From positions 9,466,141 to 9,530,140 of the forward strand of contig OU452221.1 in NCBI GenBank assembly GCA_911728455.2: 64,000 nucleotides of DNA, written 5' to 3'. The notes under the pieces are model-generated. The model worked only from the letters and a program-made list of their open reading frames with translations, did no database searches and was not told the origin of the DNA. The position numbers and the translations under genes were made by a program. Of this stretch, positions 59,020 through 64,000 are shown piece by piece. Origin of the DNA: Marthasterias glacialis. Its lineage: Eukaryota > Echinodermata > Asteroidea > Forcipulatida > Asteriidae. Position 1 is the stretch's first letter. Each line of letters begins with the position of its first letter.

Positions 59020-59420
59020 GATTCCAGCCGGTAGTACTTTTCAGCAAGCCGGTAGTACATTTCACCAAGCTGGTAGTACTTTTCACCAGGCTGGTAGTAC
59101 TTTTTATCAAGCCAGTATTTCTAGCCAGAAGCACTTTTCATCAAGCCGGTATTTCAAGCCGGAAGTACTTTTCATCAAACCGGTATTTCAAGCCGGAAGT
59201 ACTTTTCATCAAGCCGGTATTTCAAGCCGGAAGTACTTTTCATCAAGCCGGTATTTCAAGCCAGAAGTACTTTTCATCAAGCCAGTATTTCATGCCGGCA
59301 GTACTTTTTATCAAGCCAATAGAACGTTTCATCAAGCCAGTATTTCTAGCCGGAAGTACTTTTCATAAAGCCATCAGTACTTTTTATGAAGCTGGTAGTA
59401 CTTTTCATCAAGCAGGTATT
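59020..59420. repeat. Minisatellite of GGTAGTACTTTTCATCAAGC units
   Basis: Two interleaved unit types: about 21 bp (CCGGTAGTACTTTTCACCAAG) and about 34 bp with an extra GGTATTTCAAGCCGGAAG. The 34 bp form is most regular at 59135-59280. An open frame crosses it on the - strand only because the unit lacks stops. Confidence 0.88.
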
Positions 59421-59689
59421 TTAAACTTTCAGGCAAACAAAGTATCACCGTGCAAGAACTTAGTTTAAGAGATTAACTGCCAGTCCCTCTATTGTGCTTC
59501 GGAGTTTTGAAAGTATTGCGGGAACTAACAGACCCTGTGTAAGTTTCATGATTATCCAAGACTTGCACAGCCTATGGCACCCTTTTTGAAATGAAAATGT
59601 CATCGTCAAAACTAATTTTCTAAAAAGAATAAAATCGTAAATGGGTGTAAAAGTGTTAAATGTGCGCCAACAGTGTACATGGTTGGAGC

Positions 59690-60095
59690 TCTTTATTATT
59701 ATTTTTATTATTATTATTATTATTATTATCATTATTATTATTATTATATATTTCTGGTAATGAAACCAAGGATGCCTCATAAGTGAATTTAATTACTGTA
59801 GCTCTCAAGCCTGAGGAAACCTGTATATAAGGGTGCTTGCCACGTGAACCAGAAACTCTGGGGTAAACCCCTACTCTTCCATGATACGTGTTCTGGGTTC
59901 TTTTAAGTGCAGTACCTATCCTAGTACACGGGACCTACGGCTTAATGTCCCACCCGAAGGACAAAGCAATTATGGTAAAGTATCTTGCTCAAGGACACAA
60001 GTGCCGCGACCGGGATTCAAACCCACACTCTGCTGCCAACAACACCAGAACTTGAGTCGGGTGATCTTAACCGCTCGGCCACGACACTCCACTCT
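59690..60095 (-). repeat. tRNA-headed SINE with (TTA)n end and GGTTTCATTACCAG tail
   Basis: On the - strand: A box TGGCCGAGCGG, B box GGGTTTGAATCCC, body CACTTGTGTCCTTGAGCAAG, TAGGTCCCGTGTACTAGG, then GGTTTCCTCAGGCTTGAGAG and CCTTGGTTTCATTACCAGAA, then (TAA)n. It has the same head and body as 56925-57235 but a different 3' end. Confidence 0.75.
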
Positions 60096-63000
60096 GCAAG
60101 TGGACCAGACTGCCTTGAGACAGAGACATCTAGAAATTTCATGAGAAAGTTTTTTTTTTGTTCGAACAGACGAATGAACTAGGCTAATGATGATGATGAT
60201 GATGACGATGATGATGAATGATGGGCTACGGGAAAACAAACCACAGCCAAAGCATATTTTTACACATCATCCGATGCTGGACAGGAGGACGTGATGTTAG
60301 GCTCTGTGATCTTCCGCTGGGCACGCAAAGTACCAACACTTTGAAAGCTAGGTAATGAGTTATTTATTTGTCAAGGAAAAGCCCTCTGTTCATTCTGCTG
60401 TTCCCGAGAAGCTCCAGTTTTCAAACAGTTTCCATGCCACATATGCAGCGTTTCTTCTGGTACAACAGAGATTCATCTTACCTGGGTTTCCACTACCAAA
60501 CCCAATGCAAACCCGGTAAATTACTGGAGAGTAACATTAAACGCTCCCGACGTTAAAAACTTCTTCAGCAGACACATTCTCCTGCTCTCATGCTAATCAA
60601 ACGTATCCAGTTTAGGCTATTAATACTTCCAAATATTTCCAGCTGCAGAAAGATCCATGCGGTTCGTTAGAGAATTGGCCACTAATATGAGGTCAGTATA
60701 GTGCAGTGCGCCTCTGCTGTTACTGAGACTGTTACAGTAAACAACTCCATCATGGACACTCTGTTTTGGGGGTGCCAAATGACCCAAAGTTGCAAAGATG
60801 TGGTGAATTCAGGGAGTGAAGAGGAAGGGTTAGAGAAGAGGGGGTCACCATGAACACTTGGATTGGTTGCTACACCCCACTTCCTCCCCATCACCAAATT
60901 AGACTGTTTTTCAATGAACATGTGTGTGTGTGTACTTGGAGTGACCAAGGACATAATTATAACAAAAGAGTCAATAGGTCCCTGATTGCAATCACAAATG
61001 AAAACAATGGGGTCCAAGTTTGTCAGGAAAAGGAGTTAAAAAAAAGGGAAAGGGAATGATTGGAGGCCATTATTACACACTTGGGTGTGTGTGTGTGGTA
61101 GGGTGGAGATAATGGCATTCTTCTTTGTCTGATAAAATTTTGTATATTTTGTACTACTTTGTGAATTTGGATGTAATTCGGTTCTTGGGCCGCAAGATTG
61201 AATATTTTTAATAAACCAGAATAATGATAACAATAATAATGACAAAATTGTATGTCATTAACAACTGCACTTGACTACAATCAAAATGATAAGATAACCA
61301 TTAATCCCTGCAGGAAATCTAAAGCGCAAATCCTCCAAATCCTTTTAATCAACAAATCTTTTATTTCTTGGCGGACCGTGAAATATCTGTCATAACTTTG
61401 AAATTTCACACAAAGGTACCTGCAATTTCATTCTGTAAAGTAAAAACACTGTACAGATTACCTCCTACCTATCTACCCCATTCTCTTTCAGTCTGTAACT
61501 ACCTTGTACATGTGTACAACAAAACAGACACTTGTGTTTATGTACCTCTAATTCTTGCAACAACAAAAATATTGCCGCAATAATATTTCATCAAGGATGG
61601 TTAAGCACCCGGTCTAAAGTACAACCAGGGAAATAATACAGCCAGGATTGGGAGGGGGGGGGGGCTTGTCGTTTTCATAACTGATTGACTGCCTTCGCCT
61701 ACGCGCTTTCGACACTTAGTGACAGTGTTAATGAATTGATGAGATGGCAAAGGGGTTTGCTAGTGTTCCTGGTGGAAAATGCTCATAAGCCTCCGACCAT
61801 AAAATTTGTCAGCAGTTTTCATCTAAATCAGTATGAATCTGTTGCGGAATGCTTCTGGACAGGCCGTGCAGTGGACGGATGGGTTGGTAGAAGTTCCACT
61901 GTGAACAGTTAACAATGATCTACTGAGGGGCAGCCATTACTGTGGTAGTAAAATTGCAGTTGTCTCTTATTTCGTCTCTTTATTCTCAAGCCGCTTAGTG
62001 TCTAACCGTAATGTACATGGTGCATGATTGAGGTGGTTTGCAAAGCGACTGTTCTCACGTCAAGTTTTCCATCAATGCAACTTAATTTCAGTAGGGACGC
62101 CATTGAAAAACAAACATCAAGAAAAAATTTCAAACTGGCAATTTCGAGAAAATAAAGAAATGTTTGCGGAAATAGCAGTGGTTCTCTGAAAAGATCTGGT
62201 GTCGTAACAACTGCATGTTTTGATCAGTATGCACTGATCATCTTAAGGTACCTTCATCATGCGCAGTTTGAAATCCTTCTTAAGAAAGAATTTGTAAAAT
62301 ATGCACCATTGGATATAGAGGGACGATACAAGTCAAGGCATGATCTGTGCAATCTTTTGCATATGAATTATCTGCTTTCTTAAAAATGATACTTTACTCA
62401 TAAGGAGACATTGTTTATGGCTATTTCTGTGTGATTTATCCCTAAAATATAAACCATGAAAGTCTCGTGTGTATTCACATGTTGGAACCTGTTAGAGTGT
62501 GTGACTTTGTTTCCTTCACAAATTAAGGCAATGTACATGGGAAACCAACCTTCCCAAAAATGTTTGAAAGCGCTCGAGACTTGCAGGGTCTGCCACCAAA
62601 AGACGTACATCTCCGTCAACTTTTGTATAAAATTGATAAACTTTCATGTAACAATAAAGTGCACTTATCAATAAAATTGACAAGTTCTCAAGGTATACAA
62701 GTCTTACATGTACTGCAAATAATCCTGCATGATCTTCCCAAGATCTCATGAAAACATGAGAAGCCCTTCCGGCAAGAAAACCTCTCAAGTTATAGACAAA
62801 CAGCTATCTTTAGGCTTTCAGTAACATTATTAAAATTGAACCTTTGGCATCCGGGGAAAAATAAAGGCTATGGTACAAGGTAGCAATGAATTTCAAAGGA
62901 GTGGCGTAGTGAAGGGGGGGGGGGGGTGGTTATTGGATGTTTAGATCCAGGGATAAGTAGAGCTGAGCCAATCAATAATGTGTCCTATAAAGAGAGGTGC

Positions 63001-63934
63001 ATATGATGCATGTCAAAGGCGGGGATAACCGTTATGAAATAGCTGCTGCAAGATAGCCTTGGGGTTTCTACACGTAGCTTAGGTTCACTGAGACTGCATA
63101 CATGTATGACCAAATGATAGATGATGATGTGAAGAGATGATGAATCAGGCTCAGGGAAGGGTGGATGGCTTGGGGGTGCCCCGGCCCGAGGACAGTGAAG
63201 AGGCTCTCAGAAACTAGTTCAGGAAATCAAGAATGGACGACAAACAGATAACGATGAATAGAGAGAAGAGGAGAGAGGGTTATGGGAGGGTGGATGGCTT
63301 TTGATGCTGAGGGCAGTGAATGGGCTGTCGGAAACTATTTCCAGTAAACCAACAATGAGTTGCCAATGAGGGCAGCAAAGGGGCTCGTAAGAACTAGTTT
63401 AGGAAACCAAGAATAGACAGCAAACAGATGGTAATAAATAGAGTAGATGAATAAGGCTTAAGGGAGGGTAAGATAGCTTCAGGGTGGTGAGTCCGTAGAG
63501 GGTGACACTGTGTACAACACTGTGTACAACACTGTGTATGAGAGAAAGTCAATAATGAGGAGTTATGGTAATCGGTTTAACAAACTAATAATAACAAAGA
63601 GGAATAGTTAGGTTTGGTCGATGGACAGCAATGGGTTTGTTTTGATTTAGGACCATAGAGACAGGCTCCATAGGAGGACTGATTGGCCTTCATGATCGTC
63701 TCCAGTTAATCAGAGGGAAAGGATGGATGGTAGAGAAGATGCTCTCTGAAACTGTTTTGGCAAAACATTCAGTCAGACTACATTTGAAATTATAACTATT
63801 GTTGACAGTACTATATTTGAACTCATGTTGAAACATGCAAGTGCATAAAACAACAATGTTTTGTTGCAATACTTCCAGGGAAGAATACATTGTTTTGAAG
63901 GGAGGGAATGCTATTGGGGGAGGGGGGTTTCAGC

Positions 63935-64000
63935 CTGGTTTATTTCTGATATTGAAACCAAGGAACTCTCACAAGTGCCTTCCACTGTAAACCCGTAAGC
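63935..64000 (-). repeat. SINE tail cut by the window end
   Basis: TTTATTTCTGATATTGAAACCAAGGAACTC matches, with changes, the tail at 59745-59775 and 2500-2530. The rest of the element lies beyond 64000. Confidence 0.5.

Larger units (their letters stand above)
47616..64000. other. No confident gene; large intron or intergenic region
   Basis: If the gene ending at 47120 is real, this may be its introns. I found no exon joining it. Repeats listed separately are at 47945, 48246, 48555, 49548, 49884, 52998, 54055, 54319, 56589, 56925, 57627, 59020, 59690 and 63935. Simple runs: G tracts at 49161, 54784-54806, 54970-55010 and 62915; (TTA)n at 59690-59745; (GAT)n at 60187-60222. The stretches 50900-52190, 55050-56580, 57910-59010 and 60250-63900 hold nothing I can assign, apart from one weak exon candidate at 51847-51906. 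Confidence 0.45.

Noticed and set aside
62516-62788. 90-codon open frame on the - strand
   Set aside because: AT-rich, with a competing open frame on the other strand and no motif or splice support.
1-64000. Endogenous retrovirus, LTR element, Polinton or CRISPR array
   Set aside because: I looked for paired long direct repeats, for polymerase, capsid or envelope-like frames, and for regular spacer arrays. None is present; the tandem arrays have no unique spacers.

Overview
The window is AT-rich animal nuclear DNA with GT-AG introns, compact exons and a dense load of short interspersed and foldback repeats. Gene content and repeat style suggest a marine deuterostome invertebrate, most likely an echinoderm and perhaps a sea star. 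That is an inference from the overall look, not from a species-specific marker. I recognise three protein genes with confidence. There is also the 3' end of a fourth gene that I cannot name.

Layout. (1) 459-3280, + strand: last four coding exons of MOV10, an Upf1-like SF1 RNA helicase; the 5' part lies outside the window. (2) 3281-10571: gene-free, repeat-rich space between the convergent ends of MOV10 and ATRIP. (3) 10572-26234, - strand: ATRIP, the ATR-interacting checkpoint protein. I rebuilt it as 13 coding exons whose splice phases all agree (3432 nt, 1143 aa), with a probable 5' UTR intron up to about 28891. (4) 28892-29236: short shared promoter between ATRIP and NDUFB11, which are head to head. 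(5) 29237-33173, + strand: NDUFB11, a complex I accessory subunit, complete in three exons (178 aa). (6) 33174-47119: gene-free. (7) 47120-47615, - strand: two terminal coding exons of an unidentified gene. (8) 47616-64000: no confident exon; SINEs, MITEs and minisatellites.

The genes do not form a functional pathway. MOV10 acts in RNA silencing, ATRIP in the replication-stress checkpoint and NDUFB11 in respiration. The ATRIP/NDUFB11 pair probably shares regulation through a bidirectional housekeeping promoter with a YY1-like site over the NDUFB11 start codon and a ZNF143-like site just upstream.

Most of what the exons do not explain is mobile DNA of the non-autonomous kind. Several elements have clean target-site duplications (TSDs): a MULE-like foldback (9-11 bp), two hAT-like MITEs (8 bp), PIF/Harbinger-like MITEs (TTA), TTAA-flanked families, TA-flanked MITEs, and tRNA-headed SINEs that combine different heads and tails. 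Two long near-perfect palindromes lie in introns on either side of the ATRIP/NDUFB11 promoter. I saw no retrovirus, LTR element, Polinton or toxin-gene fossil, and no CRISPR array or intact tRNA or rRNA gene.
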